Notes under the pieces: generated by a model
Database searches by the model: none
What the model saw: only the letters and a program-made list of their open reading frames with translations
What the model was told of the DNA's origin: nothing
Made by a program: the position numbers and the translations under genes
Part shown: positions 28,839 to 35,337 of the stretch, piece after piece
Layout of the letters: each line of letters begins with the position of its first letter
How positions within the stretch are numbered: position 1 is the first letter of the stretch
IMG/VR virus record: IMGVR_UViG_3300037502_000212
Coordinates: 1 to 35,337 of that record
Strand: one strand, 5' to 3'
DNA: 35,337 nucleotides
Source of the DNA: a virus

Positions 28839-30095
28839 TTACTTTCCAAAACGTTTACGAAGTTGGTCTAACTCAGCTTGTTCGGCTGGAGTAAGATTAC
28901 CAGTCGCAGCAGGTTTTGCCGGTGCACTTGGTGCAGCAGAAGGTTGTCTATACTCATAAGTCATGTCGTAAGCATCACGTACACGCTCTTTAGACCCTTC
29001 CAATTCAACAATTAAATTATCAATTACGTTTTTTACACTTTTGGCGTCTTGTCTACGGTCTAATGCGGCAAACGCTGCTCTTAATTTTTCACCTTCTGTG
29101 TTTGATACGTTACCCAATGCTCCACCAGTAGGAGAAGCGTTACGCATATCTTGTAACTCTTGAAACTGACCACGTGCGGTAATTTTGTCATACTGTGCTT
29201 GTGCTTCTCTACCTGCTGAGGTAATAGCATCAATTCGCCCTGCTATTAATCCAGTAATGTCATTAAGACCTTCATGGTTTCTAAGTGCCTTCAAATCTTT
29301 TATCAATGTATTAGTTTTTGATTCAAAACCTTTAATTGCTAATGTGGCTTGGGGAAATTTAGCTTCCCGTTTTTCACGTTCTTTAGGTGTTAAAAATTCA
29401 GTTGGTGCAGCAACACCGACCGATTCTCTAGTTGGAGCAGCAGCACGACTAGGTGCACCAATACCTGCCATTCTGGCTGTAGCAGCAGTCAACGGAGTCA
29501 TACCTACGGCTTGGTCGGCAGGAACCATTATGGGTTGACCTTGTGGACCAATAACTGAAACAAGACGTTGTTGTGGTGCACTAACAAAACGTCTTTCTGA
29601 TGGTATATAAACAGCATTGCCTACAACTTTGGGTACATTTGCTTGTGCTTGTGACTTAAGCCACTCGTCTATACCCATTGCTTCTTTTTGAAGATACTCT
29701 TGAAACTGTGTAGGCTCATCAGGTACTTCGGCAAGCGATTGTTCTAAAGTTGCATATTGCGATACAACGGGTGAAATATCAGCGTCACTGTATTGCATTT
29801 GCACAATCTTACGTGCATCGTCCGGTGTACGAGCACGCAAGATTCTTTCTCGAAATCCCGAAATCTTTTGATTCAATCTTGCGTTTTTTTGGGCTTCTTC
29901 CTCTTGCTGCATTAATCCACGGGTGCGTTGCAAACCTAATTCGGCTTCTTGACGACGAAGTGCATTTGTTTCTTGCTCTTGCGCCATTTTTTGCCGCGCT
30001 AATTGGTTTTGTTGAGCACCTTCGTAGCCACGCGAAAAGCTAGTTGCAATTTGTTCTGGTAATTGGGTGTTTAAAAGACCAAAATCTACAGCCAT
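28839..30095 (-). CDS. DNA ejection protein (P22 gp20 position)
   Basis: 418 residues, almost all helical. Residues 25-110 are rich in Gln, Glu and Arg (QNQLARQKMAQEQETNALRR). There is a short middle part with strands (YIPSERRFVSAPQQRLVSVI) and an Ala/Pro-rich stretch. The C-terminal helical part ends LTPAEQAELDQLRKRFGK, a common end of such proteins. It sits between the other two ejection genes with gaps of 3 and 15 bases. Ejection function is inferred from composition and order. No catalytic motif is visible. Confidence 0.7.
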   Translation of the reverse strand: MAVDFGLLNTQLPEQIATSFSRGYEGAQQNQLARQKMAQEQETNALRRQEAELGLQRTRGLMQQEEEAQKNARLNQKISGFRERILRARTPDDARKIVQMQYSDADISPVVSQYATLEQSLAEVPDEPTQFQEYLQKEAMGIDEWLKSQAQANVPKVVGNAVYIPSERRFVSAPQQRLVSVIGPQGQPIMVPADQAVGMTPLTAATARMAGIGAPSRAAAPTRESVGVAAPTEFLTPKEREKREAKFPQATLAIKGFESKTNTLIKDLKALRNHEGLNDITGLIAGRIDAITSAGREAQAQYDKITARGQFQELQDMRNASPTGGALGNVSNTEGEKLRAAFAALDRRQDAKSVKNVIDNLIVELEGSKERVRDAYDMTYEYRQPSAAPSAPAKPAATGNLTPAEQAELDQLRKRFGK

Positions 30096-30110
30096 GATAA
30101 ATCCTTTGTG

Positions 30111-30899
30111 TTACTGACCACTGTATCCGTAGTATCCAGACGATGGTGTAAGATAACTTGCTAATTCTTTTGCTTCGTTGGAACCTAAGAAACTACCAAA
30201 ACTTTCACCTATTCCTTTGTATGCGCTACTTCTAGCTTGCGCACCAGCCAGTAATGCATTAGCTTGTGTTGAGGCACTACCTAAACCTAAATTACCAACA
30301 TTAGTACCGTATGTTTGCGCAGCTTCACCCAATCGTGCAGTACCTGTCTGCCCTACATTAGCTAAAGACTGCAATGGGTTTAATTGTGCTTCACGTTCCA
30401 TTTGATAACGTTTAAATGCGTTCATGTATTCTTGCGAACCCATTTCTTGACCATACTGTTGCGCTGCTCTAAGTGCATTACCTGATATGAGTCCGCCACG
30501 AGCAGCAGCGGAACGTTCTAAAGCCTTTTGTCCTTCCGACAAACGAAATGCGTAACCTGGGTCAACTTGAAATTGTTGCATACCGAATGGTGTATATTCA
30601 GTAGCCAACGGAACAAGTCTGTTTAGTGCCTGTTCACCCGCTTTACGCCACGGTTCTTGCAATGCGACTTGTCGTTCAAATATTTGCCTTTGTATGTCGG
30701 CAGCGCGGTCCGATGCTGATGCTTGAATTCCCGCAGCTTCTTTTGCAGCTTGTGCTTGACCACTGGCTGCTTGAGAAGCATCCAGTGCACCACCCACTTT
30801 TGCACCTAAACCAGCAGCAGCTAATGCAAGACTAGCACCACCAGTAGCGGGGGCTAAAAGATAACCAGCAGCAGCGCCTAAGATTGAACCTAAACTCAT
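30111..30899 (-). CDS. DNA ejection / transfer protein (P22 gp7 position)
   Basis: 262 residues. It opens with a Gly/Ala-rich hydrophobic segment (SILGAAAGYLLAPATGGASL, 4-23), then helices with DIQRQIFERQVALQEPWRKA. The block typical of this group is VDPGYAFRLSEGQKALERSA followed by ARGGLISGNALRAAQQYGQE. The tail is Gly-, Ser- and Tyr-rich. Similar phage proteins are annotated as DNA transfer proteins and are packaged in the head, then injected. It comes first in the three-gene ejection set, as P22 gene 7 does. Confidence 0.78.
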   Translation of the reverse strand: MSLGSILGAAAGYLLAPATGGASLALAAAGLGAKVGGALDASQAASGQAQAAKEAAGIQASASDRAADIQRQIFERQVALQEPWRKAGEQALNRLVPLATEYTPFGMQQFQVDPGYAFRLSEGQKALERSAAARGGLISGNALRAAQQYGQEMGSQEYMNAFKRYQMEREAQLNPLQSLANVGQTGTARLGEAAQTYGTNVGNLGLGSASTQANALLAGAQARSSAYKGIGESFGSFLGSNEAKELASYLTPSSGYYGYSGQ

Positions 30900-30911
30900 A
30901 ATCTATTCTCC

Positions 30912-31247
30912 TTACGTCACTTCACGACCAGATACGCGCATATTGATAGCACTAGCAGTACCAGCAATCGTGCTAATAAAATCACCAGGATTTAACACTT
31001 GACCAACCAGTTCAGGAAATGTATAAACTTCGGATGCTTGCAGTGTTTTGGTCTTTGTGATGATGTTAGTGTTACCCGCAGAACCAGCAGCAGTAACCAA
31101 GTTAACAGAAATTGTTGCAGCCGTTGCACTGTAGTTTGTTGCTGTAAACTTATCAATAATGGTAGTCACACCTGTAGCGGTGTACTGTGTGGTTTGCGTT
31201 GCTTCTACTGTTTTGGGAGCAACTATATTCTTAACTGTGACTGTCAT
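30912..31247 (-). CDS. Small beta-rich virion-type protein
   Basis: 111 residues with an Ig-like strand pattern: YTATGVTTIIDKFTATNYSA, TISVNLVTAAGSAGNTNIIT, KTLQASEVYTFPELVGQVLN, then a final strand. Thr and Ala are abundant and there is no Cys. Proteins of this kind are frequent between tail hub and ejection genes of podophages and are probably on the virion surface. Spacing is 3 bases from the 459-residue gene and 12 from the ejection gene. No specific role can be assigned. Confidence 0.6.
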   Translation of the reverse strand: MTVTVKNIVAPKTVEATQTTQYTATGVTTIIDKFTATNYSATAATISVNLVTAAGSAGNTNIITKTKTLQASEVYTFPELVGQVLNPGDFISTIAGTASAINMRVSGREVT

Positions 31248-31250
31248 CTT

Positions 31251-32630
31251 TTACTCCAAAAGTAAAACGTTGTTAGGTACATACTGCGTCATCAACCAGT
31301 TTGTACCATCTGAAACTAAAGTACAAGTATCACCAGCCACAGCTTCTAGTATAGCGGTACCAGCAGAACCGCCTACTAATGGTACAACATTACTTGATGC
31401 TGATACAAGCGTTTGCGCTTGGTAATTTTGAAAATGTAACTCGCGTCCTGTGTTACTACTAGCTGTCGGTAATGTTACTGTGCAAGACGAACCAGACTTG
31501 TTGTTGATTAACCATTTTTCACCAGCAGCAACCGTAAAGTTTGCAGTTTTCGTAGCTGGCGCTGTAGATGTTCCCGCTACTACAGACGACGCTGGTACGT
31601 TTTCCCAACGGGCTTGTGCACTGTCGTACTGTAACAAATCTCCACCAGCTAATCCACTTATTTCTACATTTGAATCCGTTGCACCTAATGCAGAACCAAA
31701 AGTAGGACGAACAAACAAAATGCCGTTAGACGCAGCATGAACTACCGATGCTACGATAACTTTAGGGTTAGGTGCTGTTGGTACATTTTTAGTTAGACCA
31801 CCTGCTACAGCAGGGTTGTAGTACAAAATCTGTCCATCAACCCATGCTTCTGCACCACCTGTGGTATTGACCTTTTCAACCTCACCAAACCATGTAACGT
31901 AACCCCAACCATTTAACGCAATATCTTGAGTAGCAACACCCATGATGTATTCATTTTGGGTTGCTGTTAACCCTGTTGCTGGTGCACCTAAGAGTCCACC
32001 CGATGCACCGACTGTACCGGTGAACATAACGACTTGACCCTTGGTGATGGTACTGGTAGCTTTGACTCGATAGTACGTTTCTTCACCAATATCTTGAATA
32101 ACGTTACCAGTGTCCTCCATGACTAATGCTAACGTTTTAGACCTGTCAGCATCATCCCAATACACTGTACCAGCAGCGGCAGCACCTGTTGGAAAACCAG
32201 CAGGTGTAGTATCAAATCGTAACCAGGGCACGTTATCTTGCTGTAACGCTGCAAGTGTTCCTAGTTCTTGCCTAGGTAGTGTCTGTAACTCTTGGCGCAG
32301 TGTGTTTAACTGTTCGACCAACTCACAGCAGTTATTAGGCAACGTTTCTACAAACTGACGCAGTGTGTTAAGTGCGGCAGTTATTTCAGAAGTATTGTCG
32401 CTAGGTGTTAAGTTGTCCGATACCTTGTTGATAAGGTTTGTAATCTCATCGACTTGGAACTGTGGTGGACCAACTTGCAGGTCTGTTAAAGATGTGGTGT
32501 TCTGTCCACCACCTGTCAATTCGAATAAGTTTAAAAAGAACCGATACCACTCACGCGCAATTAGACCTGTACGTTGGTCTGTTAACGGTACACGAGGTGG
32601 AGTAATGTTGGTAAGGGTAACATTAGCCAT
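31251..32630 (-). CDS. Fibre- or needle-like structural protein
   Basis: 459 residues. The N-terminus has RVPLTDQRTGLIAREWYRFF (14-33), a block shared by many podophage proteins next to the gp10-like gene. A helical part (about 65-135) includes LNTLRQFVETLPNNCCELVE and could form a trimeric coil. A beta domain with YYRVKATSTITKGQVVMFTG follows, and a C-terminal domain (about 355-459) with WLINNKSGSSCTVTLPTASS resembles the decoration-type protein at 170-580. In P22 the tail needle gene follows gene 10, so a needle or fibre is plausible; composition alone cannot decide. Confidence 0.6.
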   Translation of the reverse strand: MANVTLTNITPPRVPLTDQRTGLIAREWYRFFLNLFELTGGGQNTTSLTDLQVGPPQFQVDEITNLINKVSDNLTPSDNTSEITAALNTLRQFVETLPNNCCELVEQLNTLRQELQTLPRQELGTLAALQQDNVPWLRFDTTPAGFPTGAAAAGTVYWDDADRSKTLALVMEDTGNVIQDIGEETYYRVKATSTITKGQVVMFTGTVGASGGLLGAPATGLTATQNEYIMGVATQDIALNGWGYVTWFGEVEKVNTTGGAEAWVDGQILYYNPAVAGGLTKNVPTAPNPKVIVASVVHAASNGILFVRPTFGSALGATDSNVEISGLAGGDLLQYDSAQARWENVPASSVVAGTSTAPATKTANFTVAAGEKWLINNKSGSSCTVTLPTASSNTGRELHFQNYQAQTLVSASSNVVPLVGGSAGTAILEAVAGDTCTLVSDGTNWLMTQYVPNNVLLLE

Positions 32631-34063
32631 TACGCATTAGTTCCGCTTAACAACAGTTCTGCGCCCATGATGGCAATTTTTACGGGGTCAGTGCCGCTTA
32701 ACTCATACACACGGTCACGCAGTTTAACGGTCATACCGAGTCTGCGCCAAAACACACGCCTACCGTATTCACCAATTCTACCCATACCTGACCAATGTTC
32801 ATTAGACCATGTATGTCCCGCATCGTCACTCCAACGAAGCATAACCTGCGGGTCATCACCTTGTCCAAGATTTAAACCTACACCTGTCTCACAATCGAGT
32901 TGTAAGGTGTGTTGTGCGGTACGTTTTAAGTTGTTTTGTCCTGTGGGTAATGCACGCCATGTGCGATACCACCGTTGTATCTGACCATCGTCTGCATACA
33001 CATCAGAATCAAATGCATACACTTTGCCGTTGGCGTAGTCACCTACAATGATTTCATTGTTGAAGGCAACTTGGCAGTTACTACGATGGCGGGTAAAGTC
33101 ACCATTGGTAAATCCTGCCCGTTCATGCCATGCTTGGGTAGCAGCATCATATACCCAAGTAGTGTCAGCACTTGGAAAAATTAAAACGTAAAACGTGTGT
33201 CCATCTTGCTGATAGGTGTATGCAATAGCATCCGACAAATTGCCGTATTGCTGGATGTGCCACTCTACAGCATGAGTGCTGATACGTGCGCCTGTATAAC
33301 CGTTAGCGCGATACACCATACCTCGACCACGAGCATCTTGACCTAACCAAAATATACCATTATCGGCTTTGGCTATGGAATACGGAGCAACACATCCAAT
33401 TTCATTAAACGCACCTTGTATGCGTTCTAATGGAAAACCTTGTGTTGCAGCGTTATACCAAACTTCAACGGAGTTAGTACCAAGCACCCACAATTCTCTA
33501 TGGTCTACAATAATACCAACAACACCATCGGGCGCACCCTCAGCACTAGCAAAGTCTAACGGGTCAACACTCAATCCATCAAGTAAACTTGTAATCCAGA
33601 TTCTTTGACTGTTGGGTTCATTAAACACAAAGTATCCATCAAGATACCCAACAGTCACAGCACCTGGAAAATCAGGGTCTGTGATTTGCGCAAACACATT
33701 AGTTGTAGCGTTGTAGATGTACGATGGTCCATTGCAAGCTACAAATAATTGTGTACCGTTGTCTACCATGCTGACCGGACCAGTACCCGATACAGTACCT
33801 ATAAGCGTTGCAGAATAGCTAGAGTTGACCTTGTATAGCTGATTACCACTGACGACGTACATAAAGTTACCATACGACCATAATCCACGTATAGGACCAA
33901 GACCAATATTGGCAAGTAAACGTAAGCCTGGCGCACGTTGCAGAAACGCAGGTTCTTTACCACCTTCCGGCACAATCTCTGGAAATAGATTTACCATACG
34001 CGCATCGGCAGCGTTCATGCTGCGAGCCACATAGGTTGAGCCAAGGATAGGTGTTTTCATCAA
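32630..34063 (-). CDS. Tail hub / DNA stabilisation protein, P22 gp10-like
   Basis: 477 residues, similar in length to P22 gp10 (472). It begins with PILGSTYVARSMNAADARMV and NLFPEIVPEGGKEPAFLQRA, the N-terminal pattern of the Phage_stabilise family. WSYGNFMYVVSGNQLYKV and FFPL-type repeats of beta-strands follow, giving a propeller-like core. Later parts contain IFWLGQDARGRGMVYR and end with a beta domain. In P22 this protein closes the portal channel below gp4 and carries the tailspikes. Its start overlaps the gp4-like gene (ATGA), and its stop meets the next gene (TAATG). Confidence 0.85.
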   Translation of the reverse strand: MMKTPILGSTYVARSMNAADARMVNLFPEIVPEGGKEPAFLQRAPGLRLLANIGLGPIRGLWSYGNFMYVVSGNQLYKVNSSYSATLIGTVSGTGPVSMVDNGTQLFVACNGPSYIYNATTNVFAQITDPDFPGAVTVGYLDGYFVFNEPNSQRIWITSLLDGLSVDPLDFASAEGAPDGVVGIIVDHRELWVLGTNSVEVWYNAATQGFPLERIQGAFNEIGCVAPYSIAKADNGIFWLGQDARGRGMVYRANGYTGARISTHAVEWHIQQYGNLSDAIAYTYQQDGHTFYVLIFPSADTTWVYDAATQAWHERAGFTNGDFTRHRSNCQVAFNNEIIVGDYANGKVYAFDSDVYADDGQIQRWYRTWRALPTGQNNLKRTAQHTLQLDCETGVGLNLGQGDDPQVMLRWSDDAGHTWSNEHWSGMGRIGEYGRRVFWRRLGMTVKLRDRVYELSGTDPVKIAIMGAELLLSGTNA

Positions 34064-34776
34064 TAGTTACCAGCGTAAATATTGAAACGTTGACGATTAG
34101 CAACAATCGCATATGGTAACGACATAATGTCATCTGGATTGTTGATGCGTTTGAGATTGCGCTTACTGGTCATAGCAATACGCTGCACTTGCGGTGATGG
34201 TTCTACACCAAACTCAGGCGCAAACTCCATAGCCAAGTTATATGTAAACGCACGAAGATAGCCCGGTGGAAACGCTAACACTGTCGCTAAATTAGCAGGT
34301 TCAGTTAACGGGTCTACCGATATGATGTGCCATTCCAAGTCACGAGTAGGCTTTGGATAAATGGTCATTGTCACATCGGGATATGTCATGTTGACAAATA
34401 TCACCTGTGGATAGGTAGATGTGACTGTTTTAACAGCAATGCCATTGTATTGCTGTTGATTGATAAACTTGATACCGAAACTAACATTTGTACCTGGGTC
34501 ACGGTAATAAGTAGCATCGTCTACTAATACTGGACGTTCACCTACAAAGTTACCACTTGGTCCTAGTGTGCGAGTAATTTCACCAGCAGGCCATGTAAAT
34601 ACTTGGTCTTGTGTGCTAAATACGGAAAGGCGCTCTGTGTTCCACGAATCAATCATTTGATTCATTGCCATTAGCGCATCTTGCGATGTAGCAGCAGACG
34701 GTGTTTCACCTTCGGCAAGCACACCTAGCAATCGCAACGCTCGATTTATCTGGTCGCCAGCGGTGTACGTTGCCAT
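34060..34776 (-). CDS. Head-to-tail adaptor, P22 gp4-like
   Basis: 238 residues. The N-terminal helices (GDQINRALRLLGVLAEGETP and DALMAMNQMIDSWNTERLSV) are the standard opening of gp4-type tail accessory factors. Strands around EITRTLGPSG and TYYRDPGTNVSFGIKFINQQ come next, with a C-terminal helical part (FPPGYLRAFTYNLAMEFAPE). In P22, gp4 binds the portal and recruits gp10; the P22 protein also has peptidoglycan hydrolase activity, for which I see no clear motif here. It precedes the gp10-like gene as in P22. Confidence 0.85.
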   Translation of the reverse strand: MATYTAGDQINRALRLLGVLAEGETPSAATSQDALMAMNQMIDSWNTERLSVFSTQDQVFTWPAGEITRTLGPSGNFVGERPVLVDDATYYRDPGTNVSFGIKFINQQQYNGIAVKTVTSTYPQVIFVNMTYPDVTMTIYPKPTRDLEWHIISVDPLTEPANLATVLAFPPGYLRAFTYNLAMEFAPEFGVEPSPQVQRIAMTSKRNLKRINNPDDIMSLPYAIVANRQRFNIYAGNY

Positions 34777-34788
34777 GTTAACTCCTGA

Positions 34789-35004
34789 TTAATTTGCTGC
34801 TTTTCGGGGTCTGCCCCGTTTAAGTTGATTGACAGGTTCTAAAAACGACGGAACAGGTAATTCCTCGGTTTCTGCCGCTATCTCCACCGATGGCGTTTCT
34901 GGATTGTAACGCATCCACCCATTACATTCATCGTATTCTACTTCCATGTCCGAAATAGCAACTTTAGTACCGTGGATGGGATGTTTAAGATAAATGTTTG
35001 GCAT
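34789..35004 (-). CDS. Small head-tail region protein, unknown role
   Basis: 71 residues. The first half (IHGTKVAISDMEVEYDECNG) is a short beta-type motif, and then WMRYNP. The second half is acidic and ends with a basic, AT-hook-like stretch (KRGRPRKAAN). The GRPRK end and the N-terminal block are common to small proteins in this position in podophages. No ribosome binding site is seen before ATG 35004; instead a UUCG hairpin (35011-35030) ends six bases upstream. Function unknown. Confidence 0.6.
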   Translation of the reverse strand: MPNIYLKHPIHGTKVAISDMEVEYDECNGWMRYNPETPSVEIAAETEELPVPSFLEPVNQLKRGRPRKAAN

Positions 35005-35010
35005 ATTTAG

Positions 35011-35030
35011 AACGGAGCCGAAGCCCCGTT
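35011..35030 (-). terminator. UUCG stem-loop between small capsid-region genes
   Basis: On the minus-strand RNA, AACGGGGC and GCUCCGUU pair around a C(UUCG)G loop (8 bp, one G-U). The G-U would be an A-C mismatch in the opposite strand, so the structure belongs to the minus transcript. No T-run follows, so it is more likely to stabilise or process the mRNA than to end it. Confidence 0.5.
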
Positions 35031-35039
35031 TTGGTTAAA

Positions 35040-35333
35040 TTAACCAATTAGACCTAGAGTTTTTAAGTCTGTAATCATTGAATTAACATTGGTCAATGTA
35101 CTGTTTAATGCAGAAACTTGTGCTGTCGATAAACCACTGAAGTTAGCAGTAGTTAAAGTAGGTAATGCATTTGTAGATAGTGCCGCAGGTTGAGTAGTTG
35201 GTGTTACACCAAAAAAACCTGCTGTACCACCTGTACTACCGACAGTAACAGCATTAAGACTAGAATTACTAATTACTGCACCATCAAGTGCGGGGTCGCT
35301 AAAAGCAACACCAACTGCTTTAGTATTAGGCAT
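35040..35333 (-). CDS. Small virion-type protein with GFFGVTP motif
   Basis: 97 residues, complete here; its 5' part is repeated at 1-127. It begins MPNTKAVGVAFSDPALDGAV, followed by a GGTAGFFGVTPTTQPAA block (about 34-50), then a helical tail (STAQVSALNSTLTNVNSMIT). The GxAGFFGxxPxxQP motif is frequent in phage structural proteins, where it may act as a trimerising or capsid-binding element, and the C-terminal helix fits a coil. It lies among capsid genes (after the 136-residue gene on the circle). The Phe-Phe codons are a seven-T run that is one base shorter in the left copy. Confidence 0.65.
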   Translation of the reverse strand: MPNTKAVGVAFSDPALDGAVISNSSLNAVTVGSTGGTAGFFGVTPTTQPAALSTNALPTLTTANFSGLSTAQVSALNSTLTNVNSMITDLKTLGLIG

Positions 35334-35337
35334 GATT
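35206..35337. repeat. Right copy of terminal direct repeat
   Basis: Matches 1-131 with one extra A in the run at 35211-35217. With seven A the gene at 35040-35333 reads through in frame, so this copy is the better version. If the two copies are merged the circle is about 35,206 bases. The late run then continues from base 1 to 35337 with no break. Confidence 0.95.

Overview
The window reads as one complete small tailed-phage genome of about 35.2 kb. The first 131 bases recur at the right end (126 bases identical, plus one homopolymer length change), so the molecule is best treated as a circle. Head and tail genes follow the plan of Salmonella phage P22 and related podoviruses: a P22-type portal, scaffold, coat, gp4-like adaptor, gp10-like hub and three ejection proteins. 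The host is probably a Gram-negative bacterium. Several small genes resemble those I associate with phages of Betaproteobacteria, but that host guess is weak. I see no integrase, RNA polymerase, transposon, CRISPR array or convincing tRNA, so nothing indicates lysogeny.

Layout. All late genes lie on the minus strand and form one run that starts at 11741, goes down to 1, continues through the circle junction at 35337, and ends at 25836. In transcription order they are: terminase small subunit, a 45-residue zinc-finger-like protein, terminase large subunit, three small basic proteins, a GroES-like co-chaperonin, portal, small structural proteins, a tail fibre/tailspike cassette, scaffold, coat, decoration-type proteins, tail adaptor, tail hub, a fibre or needle-like protein, three ejection proteins, and lysis genes. 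A good sigma70-type promoter sits inside this run just ahead of scaffold and coat, and stem-loops separate the abundant capsid genes.

Early genes lie on the plus strand from 12461 to about 25912. They include a shortened DnaN-like clamp protein, an HTH and a ribbon-helix-helix regulator, a Cas4/RecB-like nuclease (DUF2800), a DUF2815 ssDNA-binding-type protein, a family B DNA polymerase, a DUF3310 protein, a VRR-NUC nuclease, a Mom-like GNAT protein, an SNF2 helicase, MazG-like and ThyX. A large primase-helicase (Prim-Pol/PriCT-2/DUF3987) is inserted on the minus strand at 14113-16650. Together these would give a partly self-sufficient replisome, a nucleotide supply that can make dTMP, and possibly modified DNA.

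Regulation. The only long gene-free stretch, 11742-12460, separates the divergent late and early runs. It holds ten copies of a 9-bp motif (ACCCAGTGG or a one-base variant), a two-unit 54-bp tandem repeat, hairpins, and a candidate promoter at each edge. It is the best candidate for the replication origin, the early/late switch, or both. A second notable non-coding element is an 88-base leader before the DNA polymerase gene that can fold into a closed helix containing a pseudoknot.
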